From: Candidatus Methylacidiphilales bacterium
Lineage (GTDB): Bacteria > Verrucomicrobiota > Verrucomicrobiia > Methylacidiphilales > JANWVL01
Reading direction: 5' to 3'
Length of the DNA stretch: 36,824 bases
Assembly (NCBI GenBank): GCA_025056655.1
Contig: JANWVL010000094.1
Coordinates: 1 to 36,824 of the forward strand
This document shows, piece by piece, positions 18,204 to 25,860 of this stretch (positions are counted from its first letter, which is position 1; every line of letters starts with the position of its first letter). The notes under the pieces were generated by a model, which saw only the letters and a list, made by a program, of their open reading frames with translations, was not told the origin of the DNA and did no database searches. The position numbers were made by a program, and so were the translations under genes.

Positions 18204-18319
18204 TCCGCTCCCTCCACACACACCGCCTAATCCAAGGCTACCCCCAGCAAACCCACAAAAGCAAATACGGTTGACACCACCCGTTGAGTCGTGCACACTG
18301 CCCCACACCAACTAATAGT

Positions 18320-18814
18320 ATGCAGTGTCCAAAATGCGGCCACTTAGAAGATCGCGTCATCGATTCACGCCCTCTCGCCGACGGAGCCGCCATCCGCAGA
18401 AGACGTGAATGCCTAAAATGCGGTCATCGCTTCACCACTTACGAAGAAATCGAGCGCGACAACTTACGCGTCCAGAAACGCGACGGCCGCTACGAAGCTT
18501 TTGATCGCAAAAAACTCTTAGCCGGCATGGAAAAAGCCAGCGAAAAACGCCCCATCAGCCGTGCCGTCCTAGAGCGCGCCGCAGAGCGAATCATACAAGA
18601 ACTAACCGAAGAATACGGTGAAGAGTTCCCCAGCGTAGCCATCGGAGAAAAAGTCATGGAAAAACTACGCGTCATCGATGAAGTCGCCTTCGTCCGCTTC
18701 GCATCAGTCTATCGAAAGTTTCGCGACATACGCGAATTCGTCAACGAAATCGAAAACCTCAAGCCGTATGATCGGATTTCAGCAGGGCTTGCCCAGCCTG
18801 ACTTGGTGGAATAA
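18320..18814 (+). CDS. nrdR: NrdR transcriptional repressor of ribonucleotide reductase
   Basis: 164 residues from the ATG at 18320. This start is chosen because NrdR proteins begin with the zinc ribbon M-x-CPxC; here MQCPKCGH is Met1 onward, and the second Cys pair is in ECLKCGHRF. An ATP-cone domain follows (about 48-140; VQKRDGRYEAFDRKKLL through the EEYGEEFPS region), which senses ATP/dATP. NrdR represses nrd genes when dATP is high. A TTGACA at 18271 could be a -35 box, but its -10 is weak. The end overlaps by 47 bases with a gene that itself looks ATP-cone-like. No nrd genes are in the window. Confidence 0.95.
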   Translation: MQCPKCGHLEDRVIDSRPLADGAAIRRRRECLKCGHRFTTYEEIERDNLRVQKRDGRYEAFDRKKLLAGMEKASEKRPISRAVLERAAERIIQELTEEYGEEFPSVAIGEKVMEKLRVIDEVAFVRFASVYRKFRDIREFVNEIENLKPYDRISAGLAQPDLVE

Positions 18815-19316
18815 CGGTCAATTCCCCATCTCACGCGAATGGCTCATCTCCTCCCTGCGACAAGCCGCAAAAAAAGCCGGCCGCCCCAACTGGGGCATGG
18901 AAGAGGATTTCGTAGCCAGCGTCACAAAATACCTAGAAGAAGATTACGGACACAGCACCATCGGCGTATGGCAACTAGAGCAAATGGTCATCACAAGCCT
19001 ACGCACAGTAGGCGAGTATGAAGTGGCCAACTGTTGCAAACTCATCCCACCTCTACTCGTAATCAGCCTCCCCGAAATCGCCGCCTACGCCCACGGTGAA
19101 TTAATGTTCTTCCAAATGCTCCGCGAGCACCTTCAAAAAGCCCTCCACCAAGAAACCGTCAGAATCAAACTCGAAGGCATGCGACAAGCCGTCAAACAAC
19201 TCGCCAAACGCCTACGATGGCGAAAACGCTGCATCGAAATCGAAAAAGAAATTTACAGCTTTCTATCCTTGCTATTCAGCCAGACCTCCAAAGAGATAAA
19301 ACTAATAATCGCCTGA
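18768..19316 (+). CDS. Probable ATP-cone-like protein overlapping nrdR
   Basis: 182 residues from the ATG at 18768, which lies inside the last codons of nrdR in another frame; the next part of the protein reads well and has no nearer in-frame ATG before the conserved region. Residues about 15-92 follow the spacing of an ATP-cone: NNGQFPISREWLISSL, then KYLEEDYG, then VITSLRTVGEYEVAN, which lines up with the cone of NrdR itself (RDGRYEAF, ELTEEYGE, VMEKLR). The rest (about 95-182) is all-helical and basic (LAKRLRWRKRC). No zinc ribbon is present. The overlap suggests coupled translation and a shared job, perhaps tuning NrdR. The cone assignment is by eye and not certain. Confidence 0.65.
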   Translation: MIGFQQGLPSLTWWNNGQFPISREWLISSLRQAAKKAGRPNWGMEEDFVASVTKYLEEDYGHSTIGVWQLEQMVITSLRTVGEYEVANCCKLIPPLLVISLPEIAAYAHGELMFFQMLREHLQKALHQETVRIKLEGMRQAVKQLAKRLRWRKRCIEIEKEIYSFLSLLFSQTSKEIKLIIA

Positions 19317-19343
19317 CCCAACCCACCCTTGAAATCCACCCCC

Positions 19344-20015
19344 TCACACCCCCTCAATCAAAGTAAACAAATACCCCAAATCCCTACGCGGCCGATCCAC
19401 TGCAAACGCAGCACGCCACCCAAGAGCTAACGGCGGCGCCACATCCATCTCCATTTCGTTTCCCACCATAATCGCCTGATCAGCTCGCACATCGGCGCGT
19501 GATAAGGCGACGTCATAAATCCCAGCATGCGGCTTGGCATGACCCACCTCCGCGCTGATAATGTGATCCTCGAAATAATCATAAATCCCAAGCCCACGCA
19601 AAATCGTCCTCAGTCGTGAATCCCAGTTCGACAATACATAACAAGGAATTCCTATTTCCTTCAACCGTTTCAGCACAGGCACAGTATCCGGAAATAGCTC
19701 CCAACAACTCGCCTGCTCATAGTGCCAATACAAAGCCTCAAACACCTCATCCGTCGGCCGCCCCGCTGGCCAGCCCCCTATCTCCAAGCACCGCCGCACC
19801 ACCTCATGCCACCATGCCCGATCATCTCCATTTCTCGGAATACTCCGCGGATCACGAATATGAAGAGAGCGAAACACCCTCGGAAACGCCTCTCGCACCT
19901 TTTCCACATCAAGCTTCACCCCATATCGAGCGGCGAACTCCGCATATGTGATGCCGACAGATTGTCGAACCTTTAACAAAGTCCCTCCTGCGTCAAAAAA
20001 AACCGCAAGAGACAT
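19344..20015 (-). CDS. HAD-superfamily hydrolase (subfamily IA)
   Basis: 223 residues. Motif I is FFDAGGTLL with the nucleophile Asp8; the usual second Asp (DxD) is Gly here, as in some HDHD3- or dehalogenase-like members. Motif II is YVLSNWDSRL, motif III is the Lys in GHAKPHAGIYD, and motif IV is MVGNEMEMDV. The cap domain is helical (about 20-90). Members act on phosphorylated small molecules or haloacids. The missing general acid makes ordinary phosphatase activity less sure. It stands 36 bases downstream of the ribosome hibernation factor gene on the same strand, so cotranscription is possible. The substrate is unknown. Confidence 0.85.
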   Translation of the reverse strand: MSLAVFFDAGGTLLKVRQSVGITYAEFAARYGVKLDVEKVREAFPRVFRSLHIRDPRSIPRNGDDRAWWHEVVRRCLEIGGWPAGRPTDEVFEALYWHYEQASCWELFPDTVPVLKRLKEIGIPCYVLSNWDSRLRTILRGLGIYDYFEDHIISAEVGHAKPHAGIYDVALSRADVRADQAIMVGNEMEMDVAPPLALGWRAAFAVDRPRRDLGYLFTLIEGV

Positions 20016-20050
20016 CTTAACCTCTACCCCTCCCTTTTTACCAAACCAAT

Positions 20051-20404
20051 TTATGGACCGTTTTTACGAAGCGACTCTTTAGTCCGGCGCGCTTCACGAC
20101 GTGTGCGGCTTTGCCGACGAGATTTTCGATGGCGAAGCTGCTCCGCCAACCGATCACATACAATATCAATCGCCGAATACAGATCGTGGCCATGATCCTC
20201 TGCATGAATATCCGGCCCAGGAAGCGCCAGATGGATCTTAACAATAAATGCATGCTTATTAGCCTTATCTTGATCGTGCCAGATCGCAACATGTGCACCA
20301 ATAATTTCACCAGCGTAATGCTCAAGATGACCAACCTTTTGAGCAATGTAAGCATGAATCGCAGGAGTTAATTTTACGTCACGAGGGCTAATGTGAATTT
20401 GCAT
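20051..20404 (-). CDS. hpf: Ribosome hibernation promoting factor, short form (HPF/RaiA/YfiA)
   Basis: 117 residues: one beta-alpha-beta-beta-beta-alpha domain of the S30AE family, beginning MQIHISPRDVKLTP and including the helix IHAYIAQKVGHLEHY and the later DLYSAIDIVCDRLAEQLRHR, which is the conserved second helix. The C-terminal tail is short and very basic (RKSRRQSRTRREARR). It binds the 30S decoding site in stationary phase and either blocks translation or forms 100S particles. The long-form dimerisation domain is absent. Upstream is a 101-base gap shared with the divergent psd gene. The choice between HPF and RaiA activity is not possible from sequence. Confidence 0.9.
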   Translation of the reverse strand: MQIHISPRDVKLTPAIHAYIAQKVGHLEHYAGEIIGAHVAIWHDQDKANKHAFIVKIHLALPGPDIHAEDHGHDLYSAIDIVCDRLAEQLRHRKSRRQSRTRREARRTKESLRKNGP

Positions 20405-20505
20405 GAGTAAATAAAAAGGTAGTCATCTAACCTAGCAAAAGCATGCATCATGTCTATGCGATTTTTCTGTTTCTCCACCATTAAAAGAGCTGGTAGGCTG
20501 CGCGC

Positions 20506-21156
20506 ATGATCAAGCTCGGCCCAGGATGGATCGATGGATTCATCATAGGTGCGCCGATCGCTATCCTCGGCGGCGTGCTCGCCGTCTTTTTACCTCACAT
20601 ATGGGGATGGTCTGTCGGCATGACGCTTTTAATCCTCAGCATCGCAGTCCTCCTTTTCTTCCGTGATCCAGAGCGCAACCCACCAGGAGGCGAAGAAAAC
20701 ATGGTCGCCGCAGCCGATGGCATAATCACAAATATCGAAGAAGTCCACCTGGCAGAGCTCGGCAAAACAAAAGTCAAACGAGTCTCCATTTTCCTCTCCG
20801 TCTTCGATGTGCATGTAAACCGTTATCCACTCTCAGGACGCATAGTTTCCCAAAAGCGAGTAGGAGGCCTCTTCCTTGATGCTCGAAAAACCGAAAGCGC
20901 TACTCGCAACGCTCGCATGGATTGGATCATCGAGACAATTTGGGGACGCATTCTAGTCCGCCAAATTACAGGGCTCATCGCGCGCCGCATCGTAGCCTGG
21001 GGCCGAGAAGGAGATATCGTAGCCCGAGGTGAACGGCTCGGAATGATTCGATTTGGATCTAGAACGGACGTTTTTTTTCCGCTCTCTTGGCCAGTGCAAG
21101 TGAAAATCGGCGATCGCGTCCGTGCTGGAGAGACGGTGATCGCTCGCTGCGTCTAA
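20506..21156 (+). CDS. psd: Phosphatidylserine decarboxylase, short (type II) form
   Basis: 216 residues, matching the short PSD class. A membrane-associating N-terminus has two hydrophobic helices (FIIGAPIAILGGVLAVF, GMTLLILSIAVLLFF), followed by the DPER core (FFRDPERNPP), FLSVFDVHVNRYP, and the self-cleavage site FGSRTDVFFP where the Gly184-Ser185 bond is cut to form the pyruvoyl group. The enzyme makes phosphatidylethanolamine from phosphatidylserine at the inner membrane. pssA, which makes its substrate, starts 18 bases later, so the pair is an operon for PE synthesis. Confidence 0.95.
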   Translation: MIKLGPGWIDGFIIGAPIAILGGVLAVFLPHIWGWSVGMTLLILSIAVLLFFRDPERNPPGGEENMVAAADGIITNIEEVHLAELGKTKVKRVSIFLSVFDVHVNRYPLSGRIVSQKRVGGLFLDARKTESATRNARMDWIIETIWGRILVRQITGLIARRIVAWGREGDIVARGERLGMIRFGSRTDVFFPLSWPVQVKIGDRVRAGETVIARCV

Positions 21157-21174
21157 CCAAAGATAACTCAAACC

Positions 21175-22068
21175 ATGGCCGAGGACTTAGAAAATAAAGA
21201 GCTCCAGCAATGCGACGAAAGCCTACGCCCCGAAGAGGTCGAGCCTGCCGATACACGTATCTATCTGTTACCCAATCTCATGACCGCTGGCAATTTGCTT
21301 TGCGGTTTTGGAGCCGTGCTAAAAATTTTCGAAGGAGCCTCCCTACGGCGAATGGGTGAAGAATCTTGGGTAGAAAGTATCGAAATGGCGCTCTTTTTGA
21401 TTTTAGGAGCATGCATATTTGACGTCCTCGATGGCCGATTGGCGCGACTTGGAGGAAAGGATAGTCTTTTTGGCCGGGAATTTGACTCCCTCGCCGATGT
21501 AGTCAGCTTTGGTGTGGCGCCAGCTCTCCTGGTTTATCACATCGTATTGTATGAGTTTCCAATGAGGCTTGGATGGCTCGTGGCCTCATTTTACCTTCTC
21601 TGTGGAGCCCTCAGGCTCGCTCGATTTAATTCCTACGCTTCCTCGATACAAGGGACAGAGAGCGCTAAAGAATTTAAGGGATTTCCCATACCCGCTGCTG
21701 CAGGTCTGATCGCATCGATTGTGATGGTGATGCTCGCATTTTATGAAAAAGGAAGTGCCTTCGTAGAAGGATGGTGGCGCTACTGCCTCGTGCTCTTGTT
21801 AGTGCTGCTCTCTTTTATGATGTTCAGCAAAATGCGCTACCCGAGCTTTAAAGGACTTGGATGGGGCACAAAGCCAAAGTTGACCTGGTTTATCGCTATT
21901 GTCTTGGGAGTCGTGCTGTTGGTTTTCTTTTTCCCTTGGGCAGTAGCGATAGTTTTTTTGCTCTATTTTGTATACGGATTCATCCGTCCGCTGCTATCTC
22001 TCGGTATGCGACGAGAGATCGAGCAGGGAGAGTGGGATGCTGAAAACGACCAAAATCCACGTCAGTAA
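21175..22068 (+). CDS. pssA: CDP-diacylglycerol-serine O-phosphatidyltransferase
   Basis: 297 residues, multi-spanning. The CDP-alcohol phosphotransferase signature DGxxAR-x8-G-x3-D-x3-D is complete (DGRLARLGGKDSLFGREFD, then SLAD). Six to eight hydrophobic helices run through the protein, starting with YLLPNLMTAGNLLCGF, typical of bacterial type II PssA. It joins serine to CDP-diacylglycerol to give phosphatidylserine, the substrate for the psd product encoded just upstream. The N-terminus has a charged extension of about 25 residues. No clear SD is seen before the ATG. Confidence 0.95.
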   Translation: MAEDLENKELQQCDESLRPEEVEPADTRIYLLPNLMTAGNLLCGFGAVLKIFEGASLRRMGEESWVESIEMALFLILGACIFDVLDGRLARLGGKDSLFGREFDSLADVVSFGVAPALLVYHIVLYEFPMRLGWLVASFYLLCGALRLARFNSYASSIQGTESAKEFKGFPIPAAAGLIASIVMVMLAFYEKGSAFVEGWWRYCLVLLLVLLSFMMFSKMRYPSFKGLGWGTKPKLTWFIAIVLGVVLLVFFFPWAVAIVFLLYFVYGFIRPLLSLGMRREIEQGEWDAENDQNPRQ

Positions 22069-22711
22069 AATTCTAAAAGCCCATGTTTTCATCCTCTGCT
22101 TTTAACCCAGCAGAATAATACCAAGCTTTTAGCTAAGCCTTTCTAGTGGTTTATCTCTTACGAGGGTTGAGACGCTCTACGTTTCCCCTGCACAGCAAGC
22201 ACTATGAAGCAAAGATCGGCTCCTTAGTGGGACGCTCGAGAATGTCTCGAATCTTCACCTCACTGTGCATGGGAGCTGTTGTGCCATGTAGAGGCGAAGT
22301 AGCTTTGTATGTCTCTGAATCTACTTCTTGAGCCATATCCCTAATTTGCTTCCACTCTCCCATCGCAAACGAGATAAACATATGTGTAACGAATTCACTC
22401 ATACCCTTACAAATGAAGAAAAATGCGTGCCAACAGCGATACTAATTTCTAAAGAACCCAAGATCCGAAGTAGTTATCTATTGCAAGCGCATTATAATCA
22501 AGACGATAGGTAAATTAAATTAAGGGCCTCTCCCCCCAATCGTTTGCTCAGAGAAAAATAACATAAAGTAATGCCAAAAAAACAAAGGCATTTTTGGTGC
22601 GACGCAGGGAAGTTTTGTGCTAGGCTTGCTCGGAAAACGAACTTCACTCAGAGCCAGCCACACAGCGACTGAAGTCGAGATTCGAAATTATTCCAAAAAG
22701 CCGCCTGTTTT
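22069..22711. other. Long intergenic region without a convincing gene
   Basis: About 640 bases. Two short frames exist: minus 22202-22402 (66 codons, begins MSEFVTHMF) and plus 22328-22513 (61 codons). Neither has a clear SD, a family motif or a partner, although the minus one has an ordinary amino-acid mix and cannot be ruled out. A weak hairpin with a short T run lies at 22570-22595. No RNA gene was recognised. Confidence 0.5.
22570..22595 (+). terminator. Weak terminator-like hairpin
   Basis: AATGCC and GGCATT form a 6-base stem (22570-22575 with 22587-22592) around an A-rich loop of 11 bases, followed by a short run of T. It could end a transcript reading in from psd-pssA, or be chance. 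Confidence 0.25.
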
Positions 22712-23866
22712 ATGAATAAAAACCCACGCGACGTGACCGAACTGTTATGTGAGCTGATACAAATCCCGAGCGTCAATCCTACAGGGACCCCTGGCACAGA
22801 GGGCGTTAACGAAGACTCGATTGCGCATTACTTGGCTGATTACCTAAAAAGGATCGGCGCAGATGAAGTCGAACTGATGCCCGTCTATCCTCATCGTCCC
22901 AACGTCCGCGCACGATTTCTAGGAGGCCGAGCGCAAACATCAAATGGACATGTCGAGCGAATTGCCTTTGCTCCCCATACCGACACAGTGAGTGTGCTCG
23001 GCATGACCATTGAACCCTTCAAGCCGCGAGTAGCCGACGGGCGCATATACGGCCGCGGCAGCACTGATACGAAAGGGCCCATGGCCGCTATGTTATGGGC
23101 TTTGAAAACTTGGGCCTCGAGCCCACAGCGAGCCCAATCACAAAACGAAGTCTATTTCCTCGGCTTAATGGGCGAAGAAGCCGGTAACGAGGGCGCACAA
23201 GCCATCGCTCGCGATGGCTCTGTGCCGTTAGATTTTGTCTTGGTAGGGGAACCCACAGAATTTCGCGTAGTATATGCCCACAAGGGTGCGATTTGGATTG
23301 AGGTCGAGACTCGTGGAAAAGCTTGCCACGCTTCTACTCCGGATCGAGGCAAAAATGCAATCAATGAAATGGCGCGCTTTTTGGTATGGTTCCAGAGCGC
23401 ATTTCCGAAATTCCTCGCGAAGTTCAAGTCTTCAACACTTGGAAGTCCTACGTTCAACATCGGCACGATCTCAGGTGGCAGCAAGGTGAACATTGTCCCG
23501 GATCGTTGCCGCATCGAAATAGACTGCCGCAGTGTGCCGGGATTGACACACACAGCGGTGCTTCGTTTTATCCAAAAACAAGCCAGACAAGAAGGCTGGA
23601 CAATTCGCACTAGATTAATCGGCTACCGTCCTCCCATGGAGGTGTCACCGCAGAATCCGTGGGTGCAAAAATTAGCGCGAGTCTCAAGGGGATTGCAGAC
23701 AGCGCCATGGTTTTGCGATGCCGCAATCTTCGCCCAACGCGGCATCCCCGCCGTCGCCTTTGGCCCCGGCAGTATTCGTCAAGCTCACACAGTGGATGAA
23801 TTTATTCGCCAAAAAGATCTCGAGGAAGGCGTGAAGCGGTATGAGCGTTTTCTGGCCAACGTCTGA
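22712..23866 (+). CDS. M20-family metallopeptidase (ArgE/DapE/CPG2-like)
   Basis: 384 residues. The co-catalytic zinc-site residues are in place: His in FAPHTDTVSV, bridging Asp in GRGSTDTKGPMAAML, the Glu-Glu pair in LMGEEAGNEGA, Glu in LVGEPTEF and the late His in RQAHTVDEF. The central dimerisation (lid) domain runs from about residue 190 to 300 (HKGAIWIEVETRGKACHAS to the CRIEIDCR strand). Members remove N-acyl groups or split short peptides; acetylornithine deacetylase, succinyl-diaminopimelate desuccinylase or a peptidase all fit. Neighbours do not help. It appears to be a single gene after a long gap. Confidence 0.9.
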   Translation: MNKNPRDVTELLCELIQIPSVNPTGTPGTEGVNEDSIAHYLADYLKRIGADEVELMPVYPHRPNVRARFLGGRAQTSNGHVERIAFAPHTDTVSVLGMTIEPFKPRVADGRIYGRGSTDTKGPMAAMLWALKTWASSPQRAQSQNEVYFLGLMGEEAGNEGAQAIARDGSVPLDFVLVGEPTEFRVVYAHKGAIWIEVETRGKACHASTPDRGKNAINEMARFLVWFQSAFPKFLAKFKSSTLGSPTFNIGTISGGSKVNIVPDRCRIEIDCRSVPGLTHTAVLRFIQKQARQEGWTIRTRLIGYRPPMEVSPQNPWVQKLARVSRGLQTAPWFCDAAIFAQRGIPAVAFGPGSIRQAHTVDEFIRQKDLEEGVKRYERFLANV

Positions 23867-23919
23867 AAAGTTTTTTTCGTTGCCTCACTTGCCTCATTAA
23901 GGCTTAAACTATTTGACTT

Positions 23920-24306
23920 ATGGTTGGGATTAACCACATCCTGAGTTTCTTCACCAAGCTTGACTTGATCTCATCAGCATGGAATCCCATCGCATACCTA
24001 AAGATTGCTTCCATAGTAGCCTTTATAGCCGGAATCTTTACTTGTCCCAGTAACGAAGCCGCATCTTGGGCTAGCGCCCCTTGTTCCCACGAGCAGGCTT
24101 GCACGCCCGATCCCGCCGACCATTCCTCCCCCGTATCTTCAGAACCCTGCCCTCACTCTCTATGCCCTCACGGACAGATGTTCATTCAATCACGCCCCAC
24201 TTTTTCACCTCATTTAGTATCTTCTGAAGTTCACTACGTTATCATTCAAAAACATCCACCTGAGCCGCCTATCCTTGAGATAGAGCACCCTCCTCAGCTT
24301 CCGTAG
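23920..24306 (+). CDS. Small secreted Cys/His-rich protein, possible metal-binding partner of the efflux pump
   Basis: 128 residues, no family recognised. An N-terminal hydrophobic segment (about 25-42, YLKIASIVAFIAGIFTC) followed by ASWASAPC looks like a signal peptide. The mature part has two similar patches, PCSHEQAC and PCPHSLCPHG, that is Cys-x-His with further Cys and His, and ends Pro/Glu-rich. It lies 168 bases before the TolC-type gene of a CzcA-like system, in the same direction and within a gap free of other genes. A role as periplasmic metal carrier or sensor is suggested only by these residues and this position. The start is not proven. Confidence 0.55.
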   Translation: MVGINHILSFFTKLDLISSAWNPIAYLKIASIVAFIAGIFTCPSNEAASWASAPCSHEQACTPDPADHSSPVSSEPCPHSLCPHGQMFIQSRPTFSPHLVSSEVHYVIIQKHPPEPPILEIEHPPQLP

Positions 24307-24474
24307 TGCGATTTAAGCCCGTCGCGAGACGCTCGCGATGAACGCAAATTAGCGTGCTGGGCCCACTCCTCTGTGGGAAGATAAGCCCATACAGCTCGCT
24401 AGTGCTCCCACCGCTCTCGTGTGCTCAGCATGCTCCGTGCTCCTCTGTTGAAACCATCCTCTTCTCCCTCAATT
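24307..24474 (+). other. Possibly structured leader before the metal-efflux operon
   Basis: 168 bases with two foldable parts. TCGCGAG-ACG-CTCGCGA (24322-24338) is a perfect 7-base stem with a 3-base loop. Next, TGGGC (24358-24362) can pair with GCCCA (24385-24389), enclosing a CCAC/GTGG hairpin (24363-24376). The second part faintly recalls the P7/GGGAAG area of cobalamin riboswitches, but the other conserved boxes are missing. A cis-regulatory RNA is possible, not shown. Confidence 0.3.
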
Positions 24475-25860
24475 ATGAAAATAAACTTCCTTCATCCCAC
24501 CCACCTCCGACCGCTTGTCTTTCCGGCTATCGGAGCATTTCCCCAACTACACTGCTTCCATTCCATTTGTTTATCAGCTTCGAATGAGTTCCACAGCTTA
24601 AAAGTTTTTTGTTTAACTTTCACCTTAACCCTTGCGCCAGCTCTCACGTCACATGCCCTCACGCCAGAAGAAATCGCTCGTCAAGCCATTACTCATAATC
24701 CAGCGCTTCAAATGGCAGCTGCAGAGATTGCGGCTGCTAAAGGCGCACGTTCTGCAGCTCTAGCCTGGCCAAGGCCAGAGCTCTCCACACAACTCGGCGC
24801 AAAAAGAAACAAACCCGAAGACTCCTCCCCCAAAGATGGCCTCTCTTTCAGCGCCGCGCTTACTCTCAATATTGAATGGCCCGGGAAGCGCATCCTCCGT
24901 CGCGCCATCGCCGACCGAAATATCTCTCTCGCTGAGCTTGCCTACGACCAATTCAAACACGAACTCAAGACTCGCGCCTACGAGCAAGCCGTCAGACTTG
25001 CCGCTCTTCAAGAAATCTCACGCCGCGCCAAAGCTGTCACGGATCAAGTTCGAGAAGTCATCACGGCCCTAGCACAGCGACCGCGAATCACTCCACCTGC
25101 CCAAATCGAATATCAACTCCTCGAATCCGCAGCCACTGCCTTCTTTCAGCAAATGCTAGAAATTGAAAACCGCGCACAAGAATTGCAGTTCGAGCTCAAC
25201 CTCCTTCGCCAGGCTCCCAGTGATGCACATCTACAAGTCTCACTTCCCACGACCATACCGCCCCCACCGCGTCCGCTCAAAACACTTCTGCAATCCGCAT
25301 CCCATCATCATCCACGAGTAAAGCTTCGCGCCCTGGAGCTTGAAACTGCACTTTTACGTCTGCATCTCGCTCGCCAAGGTGCCGCGCCCGATCTTACGCT
25401 CGGCCCATACTACAGCCGAGAAGAAGCTGAGGAGCTTGAGAGCACTCTTGGAATCACCTTCTCGCTACCGCTCCCACTATGGGATTTCAACAAAGGAGAA
25501 ATCGCTCAAGCACAGGCTCAACACGAGCTCAGCAAAGCCGCGCTAGCCCTTGCTCAATACGAAGCCCAAATCGAAATCGCCAAACTTCATCGCGAGTGGC
25601 ATCGCTCAAAGCGCCTCCTAGAGGAGATAACTGAAAGCCGGTTAAAGACTGCGGAAGAAACGGCGAACCTCGCTGCCAGTCAATTTGCAGCCGGAGCTAT
25701 CCCAGTCCAGCTCTACCTCGACATGCAGCGAGAATATCTCTCTCTAGCACAGACGCGCCTTGATGCACTCGCTCAAGCTTTAGCTTCAACAACGAGGATG
25801 AACATGTTGACCGCCCCTCAACAACTGCCCGCCTCAAAAACCAAAAAATCACGATCATGA
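24475..25860 (+). CDS. TolC-family outer-membrane efflux protein (CzcC/CusC-like)
   Basis: Read from the ATG at 24475, the protein has 461 residues; a longer frame from a GTG at 24421 is possible. The signal-like segment is LKVFCLTFTLTLAPALTSHA, more than 40 residues in, so the true start may be further inside. Mature protein: two repeats of the TolC fold rich in Ala, Glu and Gln helices, with the paired GxxxxP/L-type strand turns around TLGPYYSREEAEE and GITFSLPLPLWDFNKG. It forms the outer-membrane duct for the RND pump. The stop overlaps the adaptor start by 4 bases. Confidence 0.88.
   Translation: MKINFLHPTHLRPLVFPAIGAFPQLHCFHSICLSASNEFHSLKVFCLTFTLTLAPALTSHALTPEEIARQAITHNPALQMAAAEIAAAKGARSAALAWPRPELSTQLGAKRNKPEDSSPKDGLSFSAALTLNIEWPGKRILRRAIADRNISLAELAYDQFKHELKTRAYEQAVRLAALQEISRRAKAVTDQVREVITALAQRPRITPPAQIEYQLLESAATAFFQQMLEIENRAQELQFELNLLRQAPSDAHLQVSLPTTIPPPPRPLKTLLQSASHHHPRVKLRALELETALLRLHLARQGAAPDLTLGPYYSREEAEELESTLGITFSLPLPLWDFNKGEIAQAQAQHELSKAALALAQYEAQIEIAKLHREWHRSKRLLEEITESRLKTAEETANLAASQFAAGAIPVQLYLDMQREYLSLAQTRLDALAQALASTTRMNMLTAPQQLPASKTKKSRS

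Noticed and set aside
18271-18300. Promoter of nrdR at a TTGACA box
   Set aside because: The -35 is perfect but the best -10 (CACACT) matches poorly, so it is mentioned but not called.
22202-22402. 66-codon minus-strand frame
   Set aside because: It has an ordinary amino-acid mix, but no clear ribosome site, motif or partner; kept only as a possibility in the gap entry.
24307-24474. Cobalamin riboswitch
   Set aside because: Only a local resemblance (paired stem followed by GGGAAG) is present; the other conserved boxes of the class are not found.
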